A stretch of DNA of 64,000 bases from Paenibacillus rubinfantis. GTDB taxonomy: Bacteria; Bacillota; Bacilli; Paenibacillales; Paenibacillaceae. Below the pieces are notes generated by a model. That model ran no database searches. It saw only the letters and a list, made by a program, of their open reading frames with translations, and was not told the origin of the DNA. Numbering within the stretch: position 1 is the stretch's first letter; each line of letters opens with the position of its first letter. A program made the translations under genes and the position numbers. The stretch covers positions 434,001 to 498,000 of the forward strand of contig NZ_LN909064.1 of NCBI RefSeq assembly GCF_001486505.1. The letters run 5' to 3'. Shown here piece by piece: positions 1-8,950 of the stretch.

Positions 1-10
1 CGAAGAGGAA

Positions 11-1318
11 TCAGTTAATGACGATGTTCTTCTCCTCGAACTTGATCTCGGACGGTTTCTCGGGTGTAGTTGGGGGAGAAGTGGTGCCGTTGATGGTAAG
101 TCCGCCATTTCCATTCATTGCGATTGCACCATTGGAGTAGATAGAACCGTTTAAAACTGCCGAAGAAGAATGACTATCCATAGTGACTGAACCATCCGCA
201 TACAGCATAAATTGGTTGTCTGCCCCGCTTAGCTTAGGGTTAACAGCACCAGAGCTATAGAGGTTGCCGGCAACTAGATCGGAATCCAAGTTTAAGGTTT
301 GTTGGGCTAAATAAAGCATCTCCCCGCCAATATACATATCGCCTTCGACCGTAGATTGTCTGTTCACGTCAGACTTTTGGAATGTAAACTGCTTTGCTGT
401 CCAAATATATCCGTCTGCAGATAATGAGCCGTTAAAGGTGACATTTTCGAAGAAAAAAATATTCCCCGAGGCTTTGATCAAGGTTCCGGGAGAGATATTT
501 GCATGACCGCGGATGATTAGGTCCCCATGAACTTCGATAGTCGATCTTCTATGAATATTAACGTTATTAAAAACGGTGGTTTGCGAATAACTTCTAGTCG
601 TATTGGAGTCGTTCGAATTGATTGTAAGATCCGGATAATTGCCGTTCGAATATTTGTTTTTTACGATTGCGGCCTCCGAATTTACTTTAGAGAAAACAGT
701 TGGAAAGTTGATTTTTTCGGGACTTTTTAAGCTGGTTCCGCCCGGTATAGTCGGAGATACGAGAACTCCATTAATGACGGATCGATTGTTGGCGACTGAT
801 CCGTGTGAATAGACATTTCCATTGATCTTCATATCGTTTAACGTCAACGCTCCATAACTAACCACCGCATATCCCCCCGTTCCGGTTCCTGGTGAGGGGT
901 TGCCGGGAGTGAAGGAAAGGGTGATCTCCACCTTCCGCCGATAGGTTTGCGTGACTTGGTCCGATACCCCGTCGGCTTTAACAATCGCAATGTACCGCTG
1001 GTTTTCGTTGTCCAAGGTTACCGTGCCGGGCTCCACGTATTTGTCGGCGGCGACTTTGACATCGTCGAGCGTCAACTTGTCTTTGTCCTTCAACGCCATC
1101 ACGGCTGCTCTGAGCTCGGAAAGCTTGATCAACAGCTTCGTTTCGCCGTCGGCCTGGGCGGAGACGATATCTTCGGAGACGTTCACCATGCCTTGGGAGT
1201 TCGTTACCGACTGCATGACCAACGTGCCGATCACGAGCAGTATCGCAACTAGCAGCAGCACGGAAACCAAGGCATACCCCTGCTCTTGGCGGATAACGGC
1301 TTGTCCTCGTCCTTTCAT
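11..1318 (-). CDS. PilX-like minor pilin / beta-helix surface protein
   Basis: A 435-residue protein. Residues about 14-38 form one long hydrophobic segment (GYALVSVLLLVAILLV) after a short basic leader, as in PilX-type pilus proteins. It lacks the usual Glu at position +5. The rest, from about residue 150, is rich in short Gly/Asn/Ser beta-strand repeats (GNVYSHG, GDMYIGG, GSIYSNG), suggesting a right-handed beta-helix of bactofilin or adhesin type. It is the last gene of a three-gene minus-strand pilin cluster, 12 bp after its neighbour and divergent from pilB. A GAGGTG ribosome binding site precedes the ATG. The pilus-tip or minor-pilin role is inferred from context; the beta-helix domain itself was not matched to a named family. 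Confidence 0.75.
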   Translation of the reverse strand: MKGRGQAVIRQEQGYALVSVLLLVAILLVIGTLVMQSVTNSQGMVNVSEDIVSAQADGETKLLIKLSELRAAVMALKDKDKLTLDDVKVAADKYVEPGTVTLDNENQRYIAIVKADGVSDQVTQTYRRKVEITLSFTPGNPSPGTGTGGYAVVSYGALTLNDMKINGNVYSHGSVANNRSVINGVLVSPTIPGGTSLKSPEKINFPTVFSKVNSEAAIVKNKYSNGNYPDLTINSNDSNTTRSYSQTTVFNNVNIHRRSTIEVHGDLIIRGHANISPGTLIKASGNIFFFENVTFNGSLSADGYIWTAKQFTFQKSDVNRQSTVEGDMYIGGEMLYLAQQTLNLDSDLVAGNLYSSGAVNPKLSGADNQFMLYADGSVTMDSHSSSAVLNGSIYSNGAIAMNGNGGLTINGTTSPPTTPEKPSEIKFEEKNIVIN

Positions 1319-1330
1319 CCCTTAAGCACC

Positions 1331-1816
1331 TCACGATATCAGTTTTATCGAAACGAACAGATAGATCGGCTCCACCTTGGGCTCATCCTTCAGCGCCACT
1401 CGAAGGTTCACCTGTAAATCGTTGGGGCCCCTGGAGAAAGTAGTGCCGGTCAGGTCCAGCTTTTCGTCACTGAAACGGGTACCGTCCAGAAGAAGCTGGC
1501 CCCCATCCAACTTAACGCGGATTGTCTTGGTAGATTCCGTAAGTGCGTCGGTCACCACCTCGGCTTGAAACTGCGTAAACGTGCCGGAACTCGAGATCGA
1601 CACCGCATTCCGCAAGTTCGCCTGAAGCGCGGAGCTTAGCGTGATCGCTTTATTGCGCAGCTGCGCTTCATGATTCACCCGGCCGAAAGCAAACAGCGAC
1701 GTCGTCAGCACGGTTGACACTAAAATGACCAGCAGTCCGGATAAAGCTAAAGCGGCCAGCAGCTCTACCAACGTAATCCCGTCTTCTCTACGAAAGAACT
1801 GCAAACGCTGCTTCAT
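1331..1816 (-). CDS. prepilin-type N-terminal methylation domain protein (PilW-like minor pilin)
   Basis: A 161-residue protein with a class III prepilin signal: a basic leader ending in EDG, then ITLVELLAALALSG with Glu at +5 of the mature protein, followed by one transmembrane helix. The remaining globular part contains beta-strand-rich sequence and no recognised catalytic motif. Its ATG overlaps the stop of the upstream pilin gene by 4 bp (ATGA), implying translational coupling. Together with the two flanking minus-strand genes it resembles the minor pilin sets (PilV/PilW/PilX) that prime type IV pilus assembly. The processing enzyme would be prepilin peptidase, whose gene in this locus looks broken. 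Confidence 0.85.
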   Translation of the reverse strand: MKQRLQFFRREDGITLVELLAALALSGLLVILVSTVLTTSLFAFGRVNHEAQLRNKAITLSSALQANLRNAVSISSSGTFTQFQAEVVTDALTESTKTIRVKLDGGQLLLDGTRFSDEKLDLTGTTFSRGPNDLQVNLRVALKDEPKVEPIYLFVSIKLIS

Positions 1817-2298
1817 GGGGCGTTCCCTCCAGCGGCGGACATATAGGTCTTTTTGACGGCGCTGGTTACTGAGACGTGATGCCTATACTTGCCGGATCCC
1901 TGGGAAGGATCAGGCTGCCAGTAGGCCGTTACGGTGACATACAAGATGTCGGGATTTGAAGGATATTTAGAACTACGGTCACTGACCTCGGCCTTTAAGA
2001 GATAAGGACCTTTAATCTGATCGGGCAGCGTTCCTGGGGGGCGGCTGGCCAAGGCTTGCAGCTGTGTAAACTCCATAACTTGAACCTCATGCAGCCGGGC
2101 ATTAGCCAAATGCGTCGCAGAGAGACGTTGGTTCGTAAGCTGACTTTGCGAGGCGCTGTTCGTAAAATAGGATAAAAAATATAAGCTGACGATCGAGAGA
2201 ATAACTAACGCAAGGGCCACTTCAAGCAACGTCAGACCCTCTTCCCGGGCAATCGCATGCCGAAGGGAAGATTTTTTTTGACGGAAGGCGGACATCAT
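1813..2298 (-). CDS. prepilin-type N-terminal methylation domain protein (PilV-like minor pilin)
   Basis: About 161 residues with a prepilin signal: basic leader ending AREEG, then LTLLEVALALVILSIVSL with Glu at +5 and a single hydrophobic helix. It is the first gene of the minus-strand minor-pilin operon and overlaps the next gene by 4 bp. The start is uncertain: ATGs at 2304, 2298 and 2295 lie in frame, and the GAGTGG ribosome binding site spaces best with 2298 or 2295. The 290-bp AT-rich gap to pilB should hold divergent promoters for both operons, but no clear -35/-10 pair stands out. Confidence 0.82.
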   Translation of the reverse strand: MMSAFRQKKSSLRHAIAREEGLTLLEVALALVILSIVSLYFLSYFTNSASQSQLTNQRLSATHLANARLHEVQVMEFTQLQALASRPPGTLPDQIKGPYLLKAEVSDRSSKYPSNPDILYVTVTAYWQPDPSQGSGKYRHHVSVTSAVKKTYMSAAGGNAP

Positions 2299-2586
2299 GA
2301 CCATCCACTCGCTTTCAAAACAGGATAAAAAATGTAGAGCCCTGGCACCCGTTAGGGAGTTCTGTCGAACTATGTAGACTAGGTATATTTTACTATAAAA
2401 ATGATAGCATCGTTTTTGATAAAGGTATATAATCGTTAGTAAAATTGCAATTGTTTAATTTTTCCTCTTGTAATCTATCAATTGAACTGAGTTAGAGAAA
2501 TAGGTCCTTTGAACTAACTCTGAAACTGGCTGTTCAGCACCTGAAATTTTTAATTTCATAACACTCCGACAGGGATGAGGTGAACC

Positions 2587-4266
2587 ATGTACACGATCAA
2601 AAAAAGGTTGGGTGAACTTCTACTGGAATCCGGAATTATTACGGAACAGCAGCTGCACACCGCTCTGGAGGAACAGCAGCAGACGAAGAAAAAACTCGGC
2701 GACGTCCTGCTGGCGCAAGGCCACCTTACAGAGCACCAGCTCATCGAAGTGTTGGAATTTCAGCTTGGCATCCCGCATATCACCTTGTCGAGGTTTCAAA
2801 TTGATGCCAAATTGAGTCAGGTTATTCCGGAGCAAATGGCTAAAAGGTATCAAGTGCTCCCGATCCGCGTAGATGGGCGCAAGCTGATGGTTGCGATGGC
2901 CGATCCCCTGGATTTGTTTGTCATCGACGACCTTCGAATGAGCACCGGTTTTACGATCGAACCGGCGATTATTTCACGGGGCGAGTTGCAGCGGGGAATT
3001 GCCCGGCTGTATGGCCTGCAGGACTCCATGAACGAAATGATCAAGGATCTCGGGACCAGCGCAGCTCAGATCGACGTTGAGGATTCCGTGATCTTGGGCG
3101 AGGATTCGCCGGTTGTCCGGCTGGTACAGCAAATGATTGAGCAGGCAGTACGGCTCGGCGCGAGCGACATCCACGTCGACCCGATGGAGACGCAACTCGC
3201 GATCCGCTACCGGATCGACGGACAGCTGCGCAATGAGCGTACGGTTCCGAAGTCGATGCAGGGCGTCATCATCGCCAGGTTGAAGATCCTGGGCAACTTA
3301 AACATCGCCGAACGGCGGTTGCCGCAGGACGGGCGGATCAAGATGCTCGTGGACGGCAAGCCGATCGATATTCGCTTGTCCTCCCTGCCGACTGTACACG
3401 GGGAAAAAATCGTCATGCGTCTGCTCGACTTGGCCGATGGCGTGAAAGGCTTGGACAAGCTGGGTATGACGGAGTCGGCGTTAAGCCTGTTCCGGCGTAT
3501 GATCGAGAAGCAGCACGGCATGGTTCTGCTGACCGGACCGACGGGGAGCGGGAAGACGACTACCTTGTATTCGGCGTTGCAGCACTTGAACCGAGAGGAA
3601 ACGAATATTATTACGGTTGAAGATCCGGTGGAGTACATGCTGGACGGAGTGAATCAAATGCAGGTGCATCCGGCTGCAGGATTGACGTTCGCCAGGGGGC
3701 TGCGCTCCATCTTGCGTCAGGATCCCAACATTATCATGGTGGGGGAAATCCGCGACCTGGAAACGGCGGAGATTGCGATCCGTGCTTCGTTAACCGGTCA
3801 TCTCGTATTTTCAACTTTACATACCAATGATGCGATAAGTACGGTCGTTCGGCTGCGCGACATGGGCATTGAACCGTACCTGATCGCCTCGTCGCTGATC
3901 GGGGTTGTCGCCCAGCGGCTGGTGCGCTGTATCTGCCCGGATTGCAGAGCAGCTTATACACCCGATCGGCAAGAAACGATCTATCTGGAACGGCTGGGGA
4001 TTCAAACGGACAAGCTATACCGCGGCACCGGCTGCGGGACCTGCGGCAAAACCGGCTATCGCGGCCGGATCGCGGTGCATGAAGCGCTGCTGTTCGGCGA
4101 CGACCTGCGATCTGCGATCGTGGACGGCCGATCGATCCACGAGCTTCGCCGAATGGCGAAGGAGCAAGGGATGACACCGCTGTTTGCAGACGGGATCCAG
4201 AAAGCGCTGGAAGGCCGAACCACCCTGCAGGAAATCATCCGCGAAGTGGAAGAGGAAGAACGATGA
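2587..4266 (+). CDS. pilB: type IV pilus assembly ATPase PilB (GspE family)
   Basis: A 559-residue cytoplasmic secretion ATPase that powers pilus extension. An N-terminal GspE/MshE-like domain covers about residues 1-150. The ATPase core has Walker A GPTGSGKTTTL at about residue 318, a Walker B region with GEIRD, the His box STLHTND, and the tetracysteine zinc site (CICPDC at about 448 and CGTCG at about 484) typical of PilB/GspE. Full length for the family. It opens the plus-strand pilus operon after a divergent intergenic region, preceded by a GAGGTG-type ribosome binding site. The stop overlaps the pilT start by 4 bp. Confidence 0.95.
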   Translation: MYTIKKRLGELLLESGIITEQQLHTALEEQQQTKKKLGDVLLAQGHLTEHQLIEVLEFQLGIPHITLSRFQIDAKLSQVIPEQMAKRYQVLPIRVDGRKLMVAMADPLDLFVIDDLRMSTGFTIEPAIISRGELQRGIARLYGLQDSMNEMIKDLGTSAAQIDVEDSVILGEDSPVVRLVQQMIEQAVRLGASDIHVDPMETQLAIRYRIDGQLRNERTVPKSMQGVIIARLKILGNLNIAERRLPQDGRIKMLVDGKPIDIRLSSLPTVHGEKIVMRLLDLADGVKGLDKLGMTESALSLFRRMIEKQHGMVLLTGPTGSGKTTTLYSALQHLNREETNIITVEDPVEYMLDGVNQMQVHPAAGLTFARGLRSILRQDPNIIMVGEIRDLETAEIAIRASLTGHLVFSTLHTNDAISTVVRLRDMGIEPYLIASSLIGVVAQRLVRCICPDCRAAYTPDRQETIYLERLGIQTDKLYRGTGCGTCGKTGYRGRIAVHEALLFGDDLRSAIVDGRSIHELRRMAKEQGMTPLFADGIQKALEGRTTLQEIIREVEEEER

Positions 4267-5324
4267 ATCGGGAGGATATCGTAACGAACGAAGCGTTTAA
4301 CGGGTTGCTGAAGCAAGCATTTGACGCCGGCGCTTCTGATTTGCACGTGACGGTGAATTCACCGCCGGTGCTGCGGATCGACGGGACCCTGCAGGCGTTG
4401 GGTGAGGAGCTGCTGTCTCCATCTATGCTGGAGCAGATTGTGCAGGAGCTCATGAGCCCGGAGCAATACAGGAAGTTCTCGGAGCAGGGAGAGCTGGATT
4501 TCTCTTACGGGATACAGGGGATCTCCCGGTTCCGTATTAACGTTTTTCGGCAGCGGGGTTCGATCAGTATCGCGGCAAGGGTAATCTCGCCTTCGGTTCC
4601 GGCCTTCGAGACGTTACATTTGCCACCCGTGCTGCTGAAGCTGGTTCAGAAACCGCAAGGCTTGTTTCTGGTCACCGGCCCGACCGGAAGCGGGAAATCG
4701 ACGACCCTGGCTTCGCTGATCGATCATATCAACCATACGCAACGCAAGCATATCGTTACACTGGAGGACCCGATCGAATATCTGCATCGCCATGATCAGT
4801 CGATCATCAATCAACGGGAAGTGGGATTGGATACGCTGTCGTTTGATAACGGCCTTCGGGCGGCGCTTCGCCAGGACCCGGATATCATTCTGGTCGGCGA
4901 AATGCGCGATCCCGAAACGATCCGTACGGCGATTACGGCGGCCGAAACCGGACATCTCGTCTTTGCCACCCTGCACACCGCCGATGCGCCGCAGACGATC
5001 GATCGGATTATCGATGCTTTTCCGCCAGCCCAGCAAGGGCAGATCCGGATTCAGCTCGCTTCGGTGTTACTGGCGATCCTATCGCAGCGCCTGCTGCCGT
5101 CCCGCAGCGGGAAAGGGCGCGTCTGTGCGACGGAATTGCTGCTCAACCCGCCGGCGGTGAGTAACCTGATTCGCTCGGAGAAGGTACACCAGATCCGAAG
5201 CGTGATGCAGACGAACTTCCAATTGGGGATGCACACGTTGGAAATGAGTCTGCGCGAGCTGCTGCGGCAGGGCGCGGTGGATGAAGCTTCGGCCCGGCCG
5301 TACTTGACGGAAAGCTCCCTCTGA
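4263..5324 (+). CDS. pilT: twitching-motility retraction ATPase PilT
   Basis: A 353-residue hexameric ATPase of the PilT family, which depolymerises the pilus. The N-terminal part has FDAGASDLHVT, Walker A TGPTGSGKSTT lies at about residue 137, GEMRD follows at about 215, and the His-box ATLHTADA lies near 235. It lacks the zinc tetracysteine of PilB, as expected. Start and pilB stop overlap by 4 bp. Presence of PilT implies retractile pili and possible twitching motility or DNA uptake. Confidence 0.95.
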   Translation: MNREDIVTNEAFNGLLKQAFDAGASDLHVTVNSPPVLRIDGTLQALGEELLSPSMLEQIVQELMSPEQYRKFSEQGELDFSYGIQGISRFRINVFRQRGSISIAARVISPSVPAFETLHLPPVLLKLVQKPQGLFLVTGPTGSGKSTTLASLIDHINHTQRKHIVTLEDPIEYLHRHDQSIINQREVGLDTLSFDNGLRAALRQDPDIILVGEMRDPETIRTAITAAETGHLVFATLHTADAPQTIDRIIDAFPPAQQGQIRIQLASVLLAILSQRLLPSRSGKGRVCATELLLNPPAVSNLIRSEKVHQIRSVMQTNFQLGMHTLEMSLRELLRQGAVDEASARPYLTESSL

Positions 5325-5376
5325 TTGACAGGGGGCGTGCGAAGACAGATGCGAGAAGCGGAAGGACAGATGCCAG

Positions 5377-6585
5377 ATGCCCCAATACGTATATCAGGGC
5401 AGGGACAGGGTGGGGAAACAACGCAAAGGGGCTTTGCAAGCCCCCGATCGGACCACCGCGCTTGCCGAGTTAAAGAGGCAGCAAATCGTTGTGACAGGTC
5501 TACGCGAGAAACGGGAGACCGTTTGGAATAAAGAGTTTTACCTGGGCAGCCCGGTCAAAAACGAGCAATTCGTTGTATTTTGCCGGCAATTTGCCACGAT
5601 GATCAAGGCGGGGATTTCCATCGTTGAAGCCACCGCGATTCTGGCGGAGCAATCCGACAGCAAACCGCTGAAGAAGACGCTGGCCGAGGTGGCGGCCGAG
5701 CTTCGCAAGGGAAATACGTTCTCCGGGGCGATCTCGGCGTATCCGCGGATCTTTCCAACGATCTTCGTGCACATGATCCGTGCGGGGGAAGAGGCGGGCA
5801 GCATGGAGGAGACACTGGAGCGGCTGGCCGTGTATTTTGAGAAAGCGCATGTCACCCGGGAAAAAGTGAAGTCGGCAATGACTTATCCGCTGATTGTCAG
5901 CGTGATGGCCGTGTTTGTTATCCTCTTTTTGCTGAAATTTATGATTCCGCGGTTTCAAGCGATGTTCGCTCAACTGGGCGGCGATCTGCCCGCGATTACG
6001 AAGTTTACGCTTTCGCTCAGCCGTAGCCTGGAACAGTATTGGATCGTATGGTTATTGGCCGCGCTGGCGGTGGTGACTGCGGTTTACCTGCTCCTCAGGT
6101 GGGAGCACGGAGCGTATACCTGGGATTACATGAAGCTCAAGGCTCCGGTGTTTGGAATGTTGAATCGGAAAAGCGCAATCGCCCAGCTGACGCGGACACT
6201 GTCCTCGCTGTTTGCTAGTGCGGTACCGGTGCTGCAGGCCCTGGCTATCGTGGAGAAGGCGGTGGGCAACCGGGTGATCGGAGCCACGTTGCGGGAATGC
6301 CAGGCGTCCCTTCGCCAAGGGCGTCCACTGTCCGAGCCACTGCGCCAATCGTGGGTGTTTCCGCCGCTGGTGACCCAGATGATTCGAGTGGGCGAGGAGA
6401 CGGGTTCCATTGATACGATGCTGGCCAAGGTGGCCGATTTCTACGAACGCGATGTCGAGAACACCGTGGACAAGCTGAAGCAGCTGATCGAGCCGGTGAT
6501 GATTCTTTTGCTGGCCGGCGTAGTTGGCTTTATCGTAGCTTCGGTGATGATCCCGATGCTTAGCTTATATCGAAATATCAGTTGA
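5377..6585 (+). CDS. pilC: type IV pilus inner-membrane platform protein PilC (GspF family)
   Basis: A 402-residue platform protein with two tandem T2SS-F domains, each with the motif F.R.FATMIKAG or similar (residues about 66 and 270), and about three transmembrane helices (about 168-195, 215-240 and 370-395). The N-terminus MPQYVYQGRDRVGK matches the family start. It links PilB/PilT to the growing pilus. It lies 52 bp after pilT, in the same operon, with GGAAGG upstream of the ATG. Confidence 0.93.
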   Translation: MPQYVYQGRDRVGKQRKGALQAPDRTTALAELKRQQIVVTGLREKRETVWNKEFYLGSPVKNEQFVVFCRQFATMIKAGISIVEATAILAEQSDSKPLKKTLAEVAAELRKGNTFSGAISAYPRIFPTIFVHMIRAGEEAGSMEETLERLAVYFEKAHVTREKVKSAMTYPLIVSVMAVFVILFLLKFMIPRFQAMFAQLGGDLPAITKFTLSLSRSLEQYWIVWLLAALAVVTAVYLLLRWEHGAYTWDYMKLKAPVFGMLNRKSAIAQLTRTLSSLFASAVPVLQALAIVEKAVGNRVIGATLRECQASLRQGRPLSEPLRQSWVFPPLVTQMIRVGEETGSIDTMLAKVADFYERDVENTVDKLKQLIEPVMILLLAGVVGFIVASVMIPMLSLYRNIS

Positions 6586-6633
6586 AATCGGGTTTAGACC
6601 CCAATGACTAATTATTTTAGGAGGTTAATCATT

Positions 6634-7083
6634 ATGACCGCACTTATCCAACGTATTCAACGCTTGCGCAAGGAAGAAAAGGGGATTACGCTCGTCGAAT
6701 TACTGGCGGTTATCGTCATTATCGGGGTAATCGCCGCGATCGCGGTGCCGTTGATCTCGGGGCTGCTGGACGACACGAAGGCCAACGCTAGATCCGCGAC
6801 AGCGAACCAGCTGTATGAAGCGGCGAGATTGAGATCGATTACGAAGAATAATGGGGAGATTACGGGGACGCATACGTTGACTGACTTGGTTAGAGACCAT
6901 TATATCCAAGGCGGCTTGACAGATCCGAAATCGGGGAGAAATTTAGCCGATGCGACAACGGTAAATTTAGGGAATGTTAGCTCCGGGACGCTTGTCACGC
7001 TCGTTGTCTCCGGGGGCGATACGATTAACTTCACTGCAGATGACTTGAAGAACGGTAAACCGGGTACACCGAAGACGCCATAA
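6634..7083 (+). CDS. pilA: major type IV prepilin
   Basis: About 149 residues. A 17-residue basic leader ends in EEKG, followed by ITLVELLAVIVIIGVIAAIA, with Glu at +5 and the hydrophobic spine of type IV pilins. The start at 6634 is preferred over an in-frame ATG at 6604 because AGGAGG lies 9 bp upstream and the shorter leader is typical. The C-terminal globular domain is small and no disulphide pair is visible, as in Gram-positive pilins. It follows pilC by 48 bp and is the likely structural subunit. Confidence 0.88.
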   Translation: MTALIQRIQRLRKEEKGITLVELLAVIVIIGVIAAIAVPLISGLLDDTKANARSATANQLYEAARLRSITKNNGEITGTHTLTDLVRDHYIQGGLTDPKSGRNLADATTVNLGNVSSGTLVTLVVSGGDTINFTADDLKNGKPGTPKTP

Positions 7084-7479
7084 TGGACGCTAATCTGCTC
7101 CTGACGGTGCTGAATGCTGCCGGCGGGCTGGCCTTGGGGCCGGCCCTGGCGCGCTACGGGCGCGCTGGGCGCGCTTGGCGGCGGCGGTCTGCTGCTGCTG
7201 ATCGCCCTCCTCACCTCCGGGAAGGGGATGGGGATGGGCGACGTGAAGCTGCTGACCGTCTTTGGCTGGGTCGTCGGCTTTCCCGGCGTGCTCCTGGCCT
7301 TGTTTCTGGCCAGTGCGGCCGGCGCGGCCGCCGGACTGCTCCAACTGGCGCGGGGCCGCAGAAGCCGCGGCCAGACGCTGGCGTTTGGTCCCTTTTTGGC
7401 GATCGGCACCCTGGTGGTTTACATGTATGGAAAGGAGATCATCCATTGGTATCTGCAAAACGTCATTCCTCTTTACTGA
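7083..7479 (+). pseudogene. pilD: prepilin peptidase remnant with internal deletion and frameshift
   Basis: The ATG at 7083 overlaps the pilA stop (TAATG) and begins MDANLLLTVLNAAGGLALG, which resembles the first transmembrane segment of A24 prepilin peptidases. At about 7140-7165 the reading frame changes, and the sequence resumes in another frame as GALGALGGGGLLLLI, then KGMGMGDVKLL (the second catalytic-Asp motif GxGDxKL), then TLAFGPFLAIGTL, ending at 7479. About 120 residues are missing, including the zinc-binding cysteines and the first catalytic Asp. As written the gene cannot encode an active enzyme. The junction is very GC-rich (alternating GCGC), so an assembly or sequencing error is possible; otherwise a PilD encoded elsewhere must process the pilins. 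Confidence 0.75.
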
Positions 7480-8408
7480 GCCGGCGGCCGGCCCACATCG
7501 GCATTACGATCGATGAGGATGGCATCCGTTACGTCAAATACAACCCCAAACGCGGAACCGTGGAACGTGCCGGCTTGCTGCCGGTGGATGCCGAGTTGAA
7601 CGAGGATGGGGTTCCCGATGTGACCGGGTTAACCGAGATGGTGAAACGCTGGGCGAACCGCCGAGGGATTGCCGGGAAGAAGGTCCGCTTGGCCGCCCCC
7701 ACCTCCCAATCGTTTATCCGATTGCTCCAGGTTCCCAAGGTCAGCAAAAGGCAGCAGCGGCGCGTCACCGAGCTGGAGATCGAAGGCAGCATCCGTCTGC
7801 CGTTTGAGGATCCGGTCATTGATTATCATTGGATGGAGGACCACAGCCGGGAGGAGGAGGGGCTGCTCACGTTTGTGGCCGCCGTACCGCGTCCGGTCAT
7901 TCAGGAGCTGGTATCGTCGCTGGAACAAGCGGGACTTCGCCTGGAAGCGGTCGATTTGGCGACCATTGCGCTTTCGCGCATCCTCCAGCAGCAGCGCTTG
8001 CTTGGGGCGTCCACCAATGTGATGGCGATCAATTTCAAAGCCAAAGAAGCCGAGGTCTACACGTACCATCAGGGACTGCCCGATTTCGTGCGCACGTTTC
8101 CCTTGGAGCCGATGTCTGGGGACAAGCTGAATACATGGCGGTATGGGGAGATCGTCTCCTCTGTGACCCGGATTATGAATTTCTATGAATATACGCTGCA
8201 TGAAGGGCATGAACGGGTGCAGAGCATCGTGATCGCCGGCGCCGCGCCGGACAAGGCGGAGATCGCTCGTCAGTTATCGGCGGCCTTTGATCAGGTGAGC
8301 GTGGCCGAAGTCGATTTGTCTCCGTATTTTGCCGGTCAGGAAATCGTCGATCAAGGCAGCTATGCCATTGCCCTTGGCCTCGCGATGAAGGGAGCGGAGA
8401 GCCGATGA
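7446..8408 (+). CDS. pilM: type IV pilus assembly actin-like protein PilM
   Basis: About 320 residues starting at a TTG (7446), with AAAGGAG at 7431-7437. The same frame is open back to 7083, but that upstream part is an out-of-frame reading of the peptidase remnant, rich in Arg and not pilus-like. The protein starts with AHIGITIDEDGIRYVKY, the actin-like phosphate-1 region of PilM, and contains the SHS2-containing middle region. PilM binds the cytoplasmic tail of PilN and couples the pilus ATPases to the membrane complex. The stop overlaps the pilN start. Confidence 0.85.
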   Translation: MVSAKRHSSLLSRRPAHIGITIDEDGIRYVKYNPKRGTVERAGLLPVDAELNEDGVPDVTGLTEMVKRWANRRGIAGKKVRLAAPTSQSFIRLLQVPKVSKRQQRRVTELEIEGSIRLPFEDPVIDYHWMEDHSREEEGLLTFVAAVPRPVIQELVSSLEQAGLRLEAVDLATIALSRILQQQRLLGASTNVMAINFKAKEAEVYTYHQGLPDFVRTFPLEPMSGDKLNTWRYGEIVSSVTRIMNFYEYTLHEGHERVQSIVIAGAAPDKAEIARQLSAAFDQVSVAEVDLSPYFAGQEIVDQGSYAIALGLAMKGAESR

Positions 8409-8950
8409 TCGAGATCAATTTGCTGCCTCCCAAACCACGCCCGGCTTCGGCCGGACTATTTCTGCCGGTCCTGCTGCTGCTTGCCGGGCTTGGGATCTGT
8501 GCCTACTTCGGGTACGCGTATTGGGGCGTTCATGAAGAGGCCGCTGCATGGACAACGTCAATCGCCGAAACGGACCGGCAGCAGGCTGAGCTGCAAAGCG
8601 AGTTGCAAAGTATGGGAGCCTCGGAGTTTGGCGCCGCAGGCATCGAGCTGATCGACAAGCTGAGTGAGCAGCGACCGGATCTCAAGACGCTGATCGGCAC
8701 TCTGGAAGCTCCGCTGCCAACCGGCGGCACGCTCGAAACCGTTCGATTTAGCGGGACCGGCCTGACTTGGACCTGCCGATTTGCCAGCTTGGGCCAAGCC
8801 AGCGCCTACTCCTCTGCGCTCCGTGAACAGCCGGGACTCCGCGGGGAGCTGATTCAATCGGTGAAGGAGCTGCCGGGCCAGGGATACATCGGTACGTTTG
8901 AACTCAAGCCGGGAACGGAGACGGCGGAACAGGCAGGTGACAGCGAATGA
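8405..8950 (+). CDS. pilN: type IV pilus assembly protein PilN-like
   Basis: 181 residues, beginning MIEINLLPPKPRP. The INLLP motif is the cytoplasmic tail by which PilN binds PilM. One transmembrane helix follows (about residues 17-40), then a coiled-coil region (about 48-80) and a small ferredoxin-like domain. The ATG overlaps the pilM stop by 4 bp, and pilO overlaps the end by 4 bp, so pilM-pilN-pilO are translationally coupled. Confidence 0.85.
   Translation: MIEINLLPPKPRPASAGLFLPVLLLLAGLGICAYFGYAYWGVHEEAAAWTTSIAETDRQQAELQSELQSMGASEFGAAGIELIDKLSEQRPDLKTLIGTLEAPLPTGGTLETVRFSGTGLTWTCRFASLGQASAYSSALREQPGLRGELIQSVKELPGQGYIGTFELKPGTETAEQAGDSE

Noticed and set aside
7083..7445. N-terminal extension of PilM giving a 441-residue protein
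   Set aside because: This part is an out-of-frame reading of the prepilin peptidase remnant, Arg-rich and without pilus motifs; a TTG with a good ribosome binding site at 7446 gives a normal PilM.
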